Positions 1-7,977 of a stretch of DNA of 47,125 nucleotides are shown here, in pieces (the first letter of the stretch is position 1; every line of letters begins with the position of its first letter). Source of the stretch: Neomicrococcus lactis (lineage in GTDB: Bacteria; Actinomycetota; Actinomycetes; Actinomycetales; Micrococcaceae); assembly GCF_014200305.1 (NCBI RefSeq), contig NZ_JACHBL010000002.1:1-47125 (forward strand), given 5' to 3'. A program made the translations under genes and the position numbers. The notes under the pieces were generated by a model, which searched no databases, was not told where the DNA came from, and worked only from the letters and a program-made list of their open reading frames with translations.

Positions 1-48
1 AGAATTTTCGTTCACGTCTTATCGGTCATCACGTATGCACGTAAGACT

Positions 49-64
49 CGCACGATAATGTGCG
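49..64. repeat. Inverted repeat upstream of resolvase (possible res half-site)
   Basis: CGCAC and GTGCG flank a 6-base AT-rich centre, about 33 bases before the resolvase start. Serine resolvases bind imperfect inverted repeats next to their own gene and regulate themselves there, so this may be part of a res site. Only one clear dyad is seen and the window starts just upstream, so the full site cannot be judged. Confidence 0.4.
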
Positions 65-97
65 CGATGAAGGTGCCATAACTGCAACAATGAGTGC

Positions 98-685
98 ATG
101 ACCGGACTTCTTATCGGGTACGCGCGGGTCTCTACCGCTGAACAAGACCTAGCAACACAACAAGCAGCCCTCACGCAGTTGGGCGTAGTGCCGGAAAACT
201 TATATGTAGACCATGGTCTGACAGGAACGAATCGGGAACGGCCAGGGTTGGGCAAAGCCCTCGCCGCCGTCCGCTCCGGCGACACCCTCGTCGTCACCAA
301 ACTCGACCGACTGGCACGCTCACTGCCCGATGCCAGAGACATCGCGGACGAACTCAGTAAGAAGGGGGTAGCTCTCAGTCTCGGTGGCAGCGTTTACGAT
401 CCGAACGACCCAGTCGGCCGATTACTCTTCAACGTCCTCGGAATGGTCGCCGAATTCGAAGCTGATCTCATCCGAGCTCGCACTAAAGAAGGCATGGCCA
501 TCGCCAAAGCCAAGGGAAAACTCAAAGGTAAACAGCCCAAGCTCTCAGCGACGCAGCGGAAACATCTCCTATCCATCGCCTCCCAGGGTGAGCACACACA
601 GAGTGAGCTGGCTGAGTTGTTCAGTGTCTCGAGGACAACGATTTATCGCGAGCTCAAAAGAAGCTCATCCAATCCTCGTACATGA
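98..685 (+). CDS. Serine recombinase, resolvase/invertase family
   Basis: A complete small serine recombinase of 195 residues. The N-terminal catalytic domain opens with IGYARVST, whose serine (residue 12) is the expected nucleophile. It is followed by the family motif KLDRLARS near residues 68-75 and a long helix ending in GMVAEFEADLIRARTKEG. The C-terminus carries a helix-turn-helix (SELAELFSVSRTTIYREL) that reads the res DNA. Enzymes of this size resolve plasmid multimers or Tn3-type cointegrates, or invert DNA segments. No transposase of a Tn3 element is seen nearby, so plasmid multimer resolution is the simplest role. The inverted repeat at 49-64 may be its site. Confidence 0.9.
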   Translation: MTGLLIGYARVSTAEQDLATQQAALTQLGVVPENLYVDHGLTGTNRERPGLGKALAAVRSGDTLVVTKLDRLARSLPDARDIADELSKKGVALSLGGSVYDPNDPVGRLLFNVLGMVAEFEADLIRARTKEGMAIAKAKGKLKGKQPKLSATQRKHLLSIASQGEHTQSELAELFSVSRTTIYRELKRSSSNPRT

Positions 686-772
686 AGGTTCTGAAGATCC
701 TCTCTTCCCACTCGGGGAACTGCGTCTGCCGGATCTTGCCTTCGTTCTTAAGGACTGGGTCGGCTTTGGCGC

Positions 773-1567
773 TCAGGTGCTGGGTGTCCCGAGCCGTGCT
801 GAAACGCGAGCCGCGGCATTGATCACGGACGTCACTAAGGTTTCTGCAGCTTTCTGTTTATGGACGCGTGATCGTGGTGCGCTCACGGTGATGCAGCCTA
901 CGATTGTTCCACGGAAATCTCGAACTGGAGCGGAAACGCCGAATTCTTCGTCTGTGGTGTAGCCGTCGTTAATGGCTACACCTGCTTCTCGGACCTCTCC
1001 CAGATGTTTTAAGGGCTCACCGGAAAAAAATGCGTGGTCGCTTTGAGTGATGACACCGTTCTCCAGCAATTCGGAGATCTTGTCTTCGGGGAGTTCGGAT
1101 AGGAAAACGCGCACGGAGGAACTGTCGAGTTTCGAGTATCTGGTTCCGATGGGTGCTGAATGTTTGACTTGGTGCGTGCTGGGTACTTGCTCGACGACTA
1201 TGGCGGAGGATCCGTTCCATACCGAGATGGCGGAGGTTTCTTGTGTTTGCTCGGAGAGTTCTTCTAGGTATGGCAGGGCCGCTCGGCGGACATCTAGGTC
1301 GGCAAGCAAAGGACCGGAGAGTGCAATCACGCCAAGTCCTAAGCGATAGCGTCCGGTCTCGAAGTCGCGTTGAACGTAGCCGGCTTCTGTTAGACCGGTG
1401 AGGATCCGGGAGACGGTGCTCTTGTGGAGGTTGATTTTGTTTGCGATCTCTGTAACTCCCAAGACAGGGGTTTCGATACTGAAGGCTTCCAAGGCGCGTA
1501 GCCCATTGAATAATGCCGCAGCGGCGCCCTGCGGCTGTTCCCCCTTGGGGCGAGGTTTCTCACTCAT
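773..1567 (-). CDS. IclR-family transcriptional regulator
   Basis: A 264-residue protein with the two-domain IclR plan. The N-terminal winged helix (residues about 15-75) contains LGVTEIANKINLHKSTVSRIL. The C-terminal effector domain runs to the end and includes the typical YLEELSEQTQETSAISVW stretch and a GVAINDGYTTDEEFGVSAPV segment. I chose the start at 1567 because AGAGGA lies just upstream; an in-frame ATG at 1582 would overlap that ribosome site. It lies downstream of the N-carbamoylsarcosine amidase gene on the same strand, separated by a strong hairpin, and near a divergent permease. It probably controls both through the palindromes at 2635-2659 and 2901-2941. The effector is unknown; N-carbamoylsarcosine or a related ureide is a guess. 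Confidence 0.9.
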   Translation of the reverse strand: MSEKPRPKGEQPQGAAAALFNGLRALEAFSIETPVLGVTEIANKINLHKSTVSRILTGLTEAGYVQRDFETGRYRLGLGVIALSGPLLADLDVRRAALPYLEELSEQTQETSAISVWNGSSAIVVEQVPSTHQVKHSAPIGTRYSKLDSSSVRVFLSELPEDKISELLENGVITQSDHAFFSGEPLKHLGEVREAGVAINDGYTTDEEFGVSAPVRDFRGTIVGCITVSAPRSRVHKQKAAETLVTSVINAAARVSARLGTPST

Positions 1568-1753
1568 GGAATGTCCTCTCAAATGGGCTGATCAAGGCGT
1601 AGAAACCGAATCAACGAAGAGTAAAAATCAGTGCTCGTCATACATGAAGTCGGTTGGGCTACGAAGCTTTGCGTGTTCAGACGAAACGCTGCGATGGAAT
1701 AGCCATCGTACGACGTCACACAAGTCAGCATCATTTTACGGTCACCTAATCCG

Positions 1754-1792
1754 ACGACAGCCGGCACCCGAGAAGTGGGTACCGGCTGTCGT
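1754..1792 (-). terminator. Strong hairpin after the amidase gene
   Basis: ACGACAGCCGG pairs with CCGGCTGTCGT, and CCC with GGG further in. This gives a 16-bp stem with one mismatch around a short loop. It lies between the stop of the amidase gene and the iclR start. It probably terminates or attenuates the leftward transcript, so iclR would be expressed less or from its own promoter. There is no clear T-run, so termination efficiency is uncertain. Confidence 0.65.
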
Positions 1793-1809
1793 AACGGCGT
1801 AGGACGATG

Positions 1810-2604
1810 TTAGTGCTGTTCGGCGAAGACTGGGTCTGCTGGGGCTTCCACCTCAGGCTGAGGATCTGAGAGGGTCTTCGGGACAGTGTCCTCGAACATT
1901 GGAAGCGCGTTCAGGTACTCCACCACTGAGTCCGTGGACTCCACATCACCGAACTTGTTGTCAATGTCGTAGAGGTTCCACTGCACAACGCCTGGGACTC
2001 GGTCGCCAATGGTCTCGCGTGGGATGATCGGGCGGAAGCCCTTAGCGATCGCGTCCTCAACGGTATGGCGCACGCAACCGGCTGCGGTCGCACCGGTGAC
2101 AATCAGTGTATCGATGCGGTTCGAGGTCAAGAAAAGCTCGAGGTTCGTGCCCGGGAATGCCGAAGCGCGGTTCTTCTCGATCACCACCTCGCCTTCCGCT
2201 GGAGCGATGCGATCATCGATCTCCGCCCAGTAGGAATCCGCTGGAAGAGTCTCCGTGGGGATCTTCGAGTACCACAGGCCCATGTCATTGGTGCCGGAAG
2301 AGGCGTCGCGGTTGCGGTACACGTTGGTGGTGTAGAAAACCGGCACGCCCTTGGCGCGAGCAGCCTCGTTAATCCGCTGCACATTCGGGATGATCGTCTC
2401 CATACCCGGGCAGCTGAACGGGTGTCCCGGACGGGTCCACGCGTTCGCAAGGTCAATATGGATAACGGCCGGGCGGTTGCCATAGCCGATCCGGCGCTTA
2501 AAACCGCGCTCGTTGTAAATGCTCGTTCCGGCTTCGAACGCTTCTTCCAGCACTGCTGCAAGGCGGGCTTCGATGTCGTTGAACTTCCCTGTCTCGTCAG
2601 TCAT
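1810..2604 (-). CDS. N-carbamoylsarcosine amidase (cysteine hydrolase, isochorismatase fold)
   Basis: This enzyme hydrolyses N-carbamoylsarcosine to sarcosine, ammonia and carbon dioxide, the last step of creatinine breakdown via N-methylhydantoin. From the ATG at 2604 the protein has 264 residues. The catalytic triad of the crystallised Arthrobacter enzyme falls at exactly the same numbers: Asp51 (HIDLANAW), Lys144 (VIEKNRASAF) and Cys177 (TAAGCVRHT). From memory the whole chain is close to that enzyme. GGGGAG sits 8 bases before this start, which favours it over an upstream in-frame ATG. Earlier pathway steps (creatinine deaminase, N-methylhydantoinase) are not in the window, so the host or another replicon would have to supply them. 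The divergent MFS permease may import the substrate. A related hydrolase with another ureide substrate is possible but less likely. Confidence 0.92.
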   Translation of the reverse strand: MTDETGKFNDIEARLAAVLEEAFEAGTSIYNERGFKRRIGYGNRPAVIHIDLANAWTRPGHPFSCPGMETIIPNVQRINEAARAKGVPVFYTTNVYRNRDASSGTNDMGLWYSKIPTETLPADSYWAEIDDRIAPAEGEVVIEKNRASAFPGTNLELFLTSNRIDTLIVTGATAAGCVRHTVEDAIAKGFRPIIPRETIGDRVPGVVQWNLYDIDNKFGDVESTDSVVEYLNALPMFEDTVPKTLSDPQPEVEAPADPVFAEQH

Positions 2605-2634
2605 TTTGTTCTCCCCACTCTCATCCATTGATAG

Positions 2635-2659
2635 GTTGCTGACAGAGCAACAATGTTGC
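2635..2659. promoter_or_regulatory. Palindromes upstream of amidase gene, likely IclR operator
   Basis: Two overlapping dyads share the word GCAAC. GTTGCT at 2635 pairs with AGCAAC at 2646-2651. GCAACA and TGTTGC flank a single A at 2647-2659, a 13-bp palindrome. The site is about 30-55 bases before the amidase start and resembles the larger dyad before the divergent permease. IclR proteins bind short palindromes of this size. The link to the neighbouring regulator is inference. Confidence 0.55.
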
Positions 2660-2661
2660 AC

Positions 2662-2896
2662 TGGTAACTACTGTAACCCATGTCTCAGTCCAGCGCTAGA
2701 CCCCAGATTTCGCATGTTGATTCGGCACGCCGCTCGATAGGACAAGTGTCGGTGAGTGCCCCACTGGAGCAGTCCGCCGATGGCGCAGTGCGCGGCCATA
2801 CTGGCATCAACGTCCACGAGCAGATGCAGTCAACTGCGCCCACTTAGTACTGCCCGTCGGACAGCAATGCACTGAGTGGGCATGGAGTGGAGGGTC
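2662..2896. other. Intergenic stretch between divergent amidase and permease genes
   Basis: About 235 bases with no credible reading frame. It must hold the leftward promoter of the amidase gene, but no convincing -35/-10 pair stands out. Confidence 0.5.
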
Positions 2897-2941
2897 TTGT
2901 TTGTTGCTTAGTTAGCGTCTATATTGCTAAAGAAGCAACAA
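2897..2941 (+). promoter_or_regulatory. Permease promoter overlapped by a large palindrome
   Basis: TTGTTT (2897-2902) and TATATT (2920-2925) are spaced by 17 bases and look like a sigma-70-type promoter for the permease. A dyad covers it: TTGTTGCTT at 2901-2909 pairs with AAGCAACAA at 2933-2941, and inside these TTAGC (2912-2916) pairs with GCTAA (2926-2930). A protein bound here would block the -10 region, so repression by the local IclR regulator is plausible. The half-site word GTTGC is shared with the palindromes before the amidase gene. Confidence 0.6.
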
Positions 2942-3017
2942 TTTTGTGAGTCCAGTCACCTTTTTGCCTAGGGCTCTTGTGTCGCCCACGCTCCGTACCG
3001 ACTGAAACGAGGAACCC

Positions 3018-4397
3018 ATGCCCTCCACCGCGGACCACCCATCCACGTCCATTAGCCCACCGATTGACCACGATCAGGTGCCAGATCTCCATAAGGTAAG
3101 TCCCGAGCATCTCAGGAAGGTGGTGGGAGCGTCTTTCGCTGGCACTGTTGTTGAGTGGTTCGACTTCGCGATCTATGGCTTCATGGCCACCCACATTGCG
3201 GCTACTTTCTTTGCCTCTAATGACCCGGTGACCGGGCTGTTGGAGACCTTCGCCATCTTCGCTGTCGCCTTCGCCATGCGTCCGCTAGGTGGGATCATCT
3301 TCGGCAGACTGGGTGACCGGCTCGGCCGCAAGAAGATCCTGATCCTCACTGTCCTTCTCATGTCCGGCTCGACTGCGGCGATCGGCCTCATCCCGAGCCA
3401 AGAGTCCATCGGAGTCTGGGCCGCAGTGCTGTTGGCCATCGCCCGGTGTGTCCAGGGCCTGTCTGCCGGCGGCGAGTATGCCGGTGCCACCATATATACC
3501 GTTGAGCACAGCCCGGATCACCAGCGCAACCGCTACTCCAGCGCGATGTCCATGGCAACGTTCGCTTCCTTCGCTTTGGCCGCCGGCCTCGGAGCCCTGT
3601 TCAGCCTCACCCTCCCAGCAGAAGCCATGAGCGAGTGGGGGTGGCGCATACTGTTCCTACTATCCGTCCCCATGGGCTTAGTTGCGTTCTACATCCGTTC
3701 CAAGCTGCATGAATCACCTGAGTTTGAGGCCATGGTTAACGACTCGGCGAACCGCCCGAAACTGAGCCTTGGCGATGTCATTAAGAGCCAGTGGTCTCAA
3801 ATGCTCAAGCTCGGCGGCTTCGTCATGCTCACAGCCCTGTCCTTCTACATCTTCTCCACCTACATGTCCACGTTCCTCACCCGGGTCGTCGGACTCGACT
3901 CTGGCCAAGCGCTGCTCTCCAGCTTGGTCGCACTGCTATTCGCCACGGGACTCGCCCCAGTCATGGGCAGGCTTTCCGACCGGATCGGCCGACGCCGGAT
4001 GATGCAGATGTCCGCCGTGCTACTCACGGTGCTCACCATCCCCGCGTACATGATGGCCGAGCTTGGCACCCTGGGCAGCGCCATTGCCAGCCAGCTGCTG
4101 ATAGCCCTCGGCGCAGTCTCCGCCAACGTCGTGACCTCGGTACTTATCTCCGAAATGTTCTCAACGGACGTGCGCTACACCGCCTCCGGCCTGAGCTACA
4201 ACATCACCTACGCGATCTTCGGCGGCACCGCCCCTTACCTGGCAACCTGGCTGGTAATGACCACCGGCAACTCGCTGGCTCCGGCCATCTACGTGACGAT
4301 CGTGGCCGTCATCGCCCTCGTGGTCGCCTCCGTCTTCATCCACGAGACCGCAGGTACGCCCCTGCGCCGCTTCCACGACGACCCCATGGAGCTCTAG
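3018..4397 (+). CDS. MFS permease, metabolite:H+ symporter (ProP-like) subfamily
   Basis: A 459-residue membrane transporter with about 12 hydrophobic segments. The first helix carries VVEWFDFAIYG, typical of the MHS branch that includes proline/betaine and alpha-ketoglutarate carriers. Loop 2-3 has the MFS signature GRLGDRLGRKK, and its half-molecule repeat RLSDRIGRRR lies after helix 8. These proteins use the proton gradient to import small polar metabolites. GAGGAA lies before the ATG. Divergent transcription from the N-carbamoylsarcosine amidase and the shared palindromes suggest uptake of N-carbamoylsarcosine or a precursor such as N-methylhydantoin or creatinine. The substrate is inferred from context only. 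Confidence 0.88.
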   Translation: MPSTADHPSTSISPPIDHDQVPDLHKVSPEHLRKVVGASFAGTVVEWFDFAIYGFMATHIAATFFASNDPVTGLLETFAIFAVAFAMRPLGGIIFGRLGDRLGRKKILILTVLLMSGSTAAIGLIPSQESIGVWAAVLLAIARCVQGLSAGGEYAGATIYTVEHSPDHQRNRYSSAMSMATFASFALAAGLGALFSLTLPAEAMSEWGWRILFLLSVPMGLVAFYIRSKLHESPEFEAMVNDSANRPKLSLGDVIKSQWSQMLKLGGFVMLTALSFYIFSTYMSTFLTRVVGLDSGQALLSSLVALLFATGLAPVMGRLSDRIGRRRMMQMSAVLLTVLTIPAYMMAELGTLGSAIASQLLIALGAVSANVVTSVLISEMFSTDVRYTASGLSYNITYAIFGGTAPYLATWLVMTTGNSLAPAIYVTIVAVIALVVASVFIHETAGTPLRRFHDDPMEL

Positions 4398-4431
4398 CCT
4401 GATCCCGGTCCACCGGGACGGCAACACCAAT

Positions 4432-4474
4432 GCATGACGATGCCCCCGCAACACCCGCGGGGGCATCGTCATGC
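4432..4474 (+). terminator. Terminator after the permease gene
   Basis: A perfect 18-bp inverted repeat (4432-4449 with 4457-4474) around a 7-base loop, very GC-rich in the middle (CCCCCGC/GCGGGGG). It begins 35 bases after the permease stop. A rho-independent terminator, although no long T-run follows. Confidence 0.8.
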
Positions 4475-4497
4475 GATGACAGATTGGAATGAACTAC

Positions 4498-4778
4498 CAC
4501 GCCCCCCTGAGAATCACTGCGAAGCTACATAGCAACTTATGAATTTCAGAAGTCGCCTGCGCAGTCGGGCGCGGGTTTCCAAGGTTGCGCAGGCGAGTAG
4601 TGAAAATTGTGTAGACGACTCGTGAAAACAACAAAGGTTCTATCTGTTGGATAGAACCATACAATTCAAGATACGTACGTGTGTGATCAATAAGAGCTGC
4701 ACGGCAACGGGGATGCCGCCCGCGGCAACCGGATTTCCGGCTCTCCCTTGTTGCTTGTGGCGAGGGAAGTAGGAATGA
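4498..4778. other. Hairpin-rich leader before the type I restriction operon
   Basis: About 280 bases without a credible gene but with several dyads. TCGCCTGCGC (4553-4562) pairs with GCGCAGGCGA (4587-4596). GGTTCTATC (4636-4644) pairs perfectly with GATAGAACC (4650-4658) over a 5-base loop. TGCCG/CGGCA and CCGG/CCGG dyads follow near 4712-4740. They could be protein operators that delay restriction after plasmid entry, or RNA structures in the leader. Confidence 0.5.
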
Positions 4779-6749
4779 GTGGCCGCGAATAACAACGCGA
4801 ACCTGGTGTGGAGCATTGCGAATATTCTGCGAGGCACCTTCAAACCAGCACAATACGGATCAGTGATCCTCCCATTCACCATCCTCCGCCGTCTCGACTG
4901 CGTGCTCGCAGAAACAAAAGATGCCGTTCTCAAAGAAGCAGAAGCCAAGAAAAACCTGAACATCCCTCTTGATGCTTTCCTCCAGAAGGCATCAGGGCAC
5001 AACTTCTTCAACACCTCACTGTTCAACTTCGCCAAGCTTCTGGATGACCCCACGAATATCAAGGCGAACATCCTCAACTATGTTCAAGGGTTCTCAGAGA
5101 ACACCCGTGACATCTTCGAACGCTTCGATTTCTATAAGACGCTCGAGAAGCTGGATAACTCGGACCTGCTCTACCACGTCACTAAAGACTTCGCCGGAAT
5201 AGATCTGCACCCGAACACCATTAGCAACATTGAGATGGGTCTGATGTTCGAGGAGTTGATCCGCCGCTTCGCTGAAGCCTCCAACGAGACCGCCGGTGAG
5301 CACTTCACCCCGCGCGAAGTCATCCAGCTCATGGTGCAGCTGCTGCTGAATTACGACGACGATGTACTCACCAAAGAGGGCATCGTCCGGTCTATCTACG
5401 ACCCGACTGCCGGAACGGGCGGCATGCTCACTGTCGCTCAGGAACACCTGCACGCTCTGAACCCCAGCGCATCTCTCGTCGCATATGGTCAGGAGATCAA
5501 TGACGAGTCCTACGCCATCTGTAAGTCGGACTTACTGATCAAGGGCCAGGACATCTCCAAGATCTCTGTCGGCGATACACTCGCTAATGATCAGAACATC
5601 GGCCAGCAGTTCGACTTCATGCTCTCCAACCCGCCCTTCGGTGTGGAGTGGAAGAAAATCCAGCCGCAAATCCAAAAGGAACACGAGCTCCACGGTTTCG
5701 AGGGCCGCTTCGGCCCCGGACTGCCCCGCGTTAGCGATGGTTCCCTGCTATTCCTGCTGCATTTGATCCGTAAGATGCGTCCCGCGCACGAGGGCGGCTC
5801 CCGCATCGGCATCGTCCTCAACGGCTCACCACTGTTCACCGGTAGCGCCGGCTCTGGTGAATCCGAGATCCGCAAATACCTGATCGAGAACGACTTCGTC
5901 GAAGCGATCATCGCGCTACCCACGGACATGTTCTACAACACCGGGATCGCCACCTACATTTGGATCCTCTCCAACAGCAAGAAGCAAAAACACCCCGACC
6001 GTGTCGGCAAGATCCAGCTCATCAACGGGGTGGACTTCTTCCAGAAAATGCGGAAAAGCCTCGGCTCCAAACGCAAAGAACTCGGCCCCAACGACATTGC
6101 AAACATCGTCCAGCTGTACGGTGCCTTCGAAGACAACGGCGAGACCTCGAAGATCTTCAACAACCAAGACTTCGGCTACTCCACCATCACAGTCGAGCGT
6201 CCACTCAAACTCAACTTCGCCTGCACCCCAGAACGCATCAAGGCCGTCCTCGCCCAGAAACCCGTCGAGAAACTCTCCGACCACGATAAGCAGCTGCTCG
6301 AGAAGACGCTCACTAAGCTCGGTGACCACGCCACAAAACTCTGGAAAAACCGAGACGCCTTCTCAAAAGTACTCAAACCAGCCCTCACCGGTGCCGGCTT
6401 GAAGCTCGGCGTACCAGTTATGAAAGCAGTCCTCGCAGGCCTATCTGAACGAGACGAAACCGCCGACACCTGCAAAGGGCCAAAAGGAACACCCGAGCCC
6501 GACACTGACCTGCGCGACACCGAAAACGTGCCGCTCGGCGAAAACATCCAAGAGTACTTCGCCCGCGAAGTCCTCCCCCACGTCCCCGACGCCTGGATTG
6601 ACGAAACCAAAACCAAAACCGGCTACGAAATCCCCTTCACCCGACACTTCTACACATACGTCGCACCCAGAGCACTAGAGGAAATCGACGCAGACCTCAA
6701 CAAGCTCATTTCCGAAATCACGGAACTGCTATCCGAGGTCGAGAAATGA
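4779..6749 (+). CDS. hsdM: Type I restriction-modification system, DNA methyltransferase subunit HsdM
   Basis: N6-adenine methyltransferase of a type I system. It methylates the sequence chosen by HsdS and protects plasmid and host DNA. The 656-residue chain has an N-terminal helical HsdM_N region, then GEHFTPREVIQLM, the S-adenosylmethionine motif DPTAGTGGML near residue 208 and the catalytic NPPF at 284-287. It is longer than many HsdM proteins, with a C-terminal extension of charged helices. The start is GTG at 4779; an ATG four bases upstream is out of frame and stops at once. The stop overlaps the hsdS start by four bases (ATGA), so the two are translationally coupled. Confidence 0.95.
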   Translation: MAANNNANLVWSIANILRGTFKPAQYGSVILPFTILRRLDCVLAETKDAVLKEAEAKKNLNIPLDAFLQKASGHNFFNTSLFNFAKLLDDPTNIKANILNYVQGFSENTRDIFERFDFYKTLEKLDNSDLLYHVTKDFAGIDLHPNTISNIEMGLMFEELIRRFAEASNETAGEHFTPREVIQLMVQLLLNYDDDVLTKEGIVRSIYDPTAGTGGMLTVAQEHLHALNPSASLVAYGQEINDESYAICKSDLLIKGQDISKISVGDTLANDQNIGQQFDFMLSNPPFGVEWKKIQPQIQKEHELHGFEGRFGPGLPRVSDGSLLFLLHLIRKMRPAHEGGSRIGIVLNGSPLFTGSAGSGESEIRKYLIENDFVEAIIALPTDMFYNTGIATYIWILSNSKKQKHPDRVGKIQLINGVDFFQKMRKSLGSKRKELGPNDIANIVQLYGAFEDNGETSKIFNNQDFGYSTITVERPLKLNFACTPERIKAVLAQKPVEKLSDHDKQLLEKTLTKLGDHATKLWKNRDAFSKVLKPALTGAGLKLGVPVMKAVLAGLSERDETADTCKGPKGTPEPDTDLRDTENVPLGENIQEYFAREVLPHVPDAWIDETKTKTGYEIPFTRHFYTYVAPRALEEIDADLNKLISEITELLSEVEK

Positions 6750-7975
6750 CCATTATTGCTTCACCAAATACTGAATGGCTGGGGCCTCTCCCCACCAGCT
6801 GGAGCGTGACCACGGTTCGTGCGCTAGTGGAAGACATCAATATTCGCAATTTCGGAGGGAAGAACGAAAACTATCTTTCCTTGATGGCCAATATCGGGGT
6901 CATTCTTTATGCAGACAAGGGTGATGTTGGAAACAAGAAACCCGAAGATCTTAGTAAATGTAAGATCGTAAAAATCGGTGATCTAGTGATTAACAGCATG
7001 AACTATGGAATCGGCTCCTACGGTATCTCCCGATACGAAGGAATTTGCAGTCCCGTCTACCTCGTTTTGCGGACCAAATCTGACGTTGGTGATCAGAACT
7101 TTGTGAGACGCATATTTGAAATACCACAGTTCCAACGGTTAGCCCAATCGTTTGGCAATGGAATCCTCGAGCATCGGCGAGCGATTGGTTGGGACTCAAT
7201 CAAAAACTTACCGGTTCCCATGCCACCATTGGACACTCAGCAGAAGATTGCCGCTTTTCTCGACCGCGAGACCGCCCAGATTGACGAGTTGATCGGTAAG
7301 CAGGAGCGGCTCATTGAGCTCCTGGCCGAGAAGCGCCAAGCCATCATCACCCACGCAGTCACCAAAGGCCTCGACCCCAACGCCCCCACCAAACCCTCCG
7401 GCATCCCGTGGCTTGGCGACATTCCGTCGATTTGGGAGACCAAACGGCTGAAACACATCGTTGCAATGAGGAGCGGCGAGTCAATAACAGCAGAGGACAT
7501 TGAGTCGATAGGAGACTACCCTGTGTACGGTGGTAACGGTCTCCGCGGCTACACCAGCGCCTATACGCACGAGGGCGAGTACGCCCTGATTGGCAGACAG
7601 GGAGCGCTCTGTGGGAACGTTAATTTGGCCCGTGGCCAATTTTGGGCGTCGGAACATGCGATCGTGCCTACGCCGCGAATCCAAATTTCCGTGCATTGGC
7701 TGTTCCACGTACTCAAATGGATGAACCTAGGTCAATACTCTATGACAGCCGCACAGCCCGGCATATCAGCTGATGCCATCGGCGGCTTACCCGTACCGTT
7801 TCCAAGCTTTGACGAGCAACAAAAAATTGCTGATTACGTAGAGCGTCAGACCCGCACTCTTGACAGACTGACAGTCGCGGCATCCTCGGCAATTCAGCTA
7901 CTACGGGAACGCCGCTCCGCTCTCATATCAGCAGCCGTGACCGGCAAGATTGACGTTCGAGAAGGAGTTGCCTAG
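6746..7975 (+). CDS. hsdS: Type I restriction-modification system, specificity subunit HsdS
   Basis: DNA-recognition subunit with two target-recognition domains and two conserved helical spacers. The first TRD covers roughly residues 1-160 and ends at the spacer LPVPMPPLDTQQKIAAFLD. The second covers roughly 220-350 and ends at LPVPFPSFDEQQKIADYV. The duplicated spacers confirm a full-length subunit of 409 residues. Each TRD reads one half of a split target, which cannot be deduced from sequence alone. The TRDs are AT-richer and use different codons from the flanking spacer DNA, as expected for exchanged recognition cassettes. It overlaps hsdM by four bases and is followed after two bases by the Mrr-like gene. 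Confidence 0.94.
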   Translation: MTIIASPNTEWLGPLPTSWSVTTVRALVEDINIRNFGGKNENYLSLMANIGVILYADKGDVGNKKPEDLSKCKIVKIGDLVINSMNYGIGSYGISRYEGICSPVYLVLRTKSDVGDQNFVRRIFEIPQFQRLAQSFGNGILEHRRAIGWDSIKNLPVPMPPLDTQQKIAAFLDRETAQIDELIGKQERLIELLAEKRQAIITHAVTKGLDPNAPTKPSGIPWLGDIPSIWETKRLKHIVAMRSGESITAEDIESIGDYPVYGGNGLRGYTSAYTHEGEYALIGRQGALCGNVNLARGQFWASEHAIVPTPRIQISVHWLFHVLKWMNLGQYSMTAAQPGISADAIGGLPVPFPSFDEQQKIADYVERQTRTLDRLTVAASSAIQLLRERRSALISAAVTGKIDVREGVA

Positions 7976-7977
7976 GT

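Noticed and set aside
98-685. Remnant of a Tn3-type transposon suggested by the resolvase
   Set aside because: No Tn3 transposase or 38-bp-type terminal repeats are visible. A stand-alone plasmid resolvase explains it equally well.
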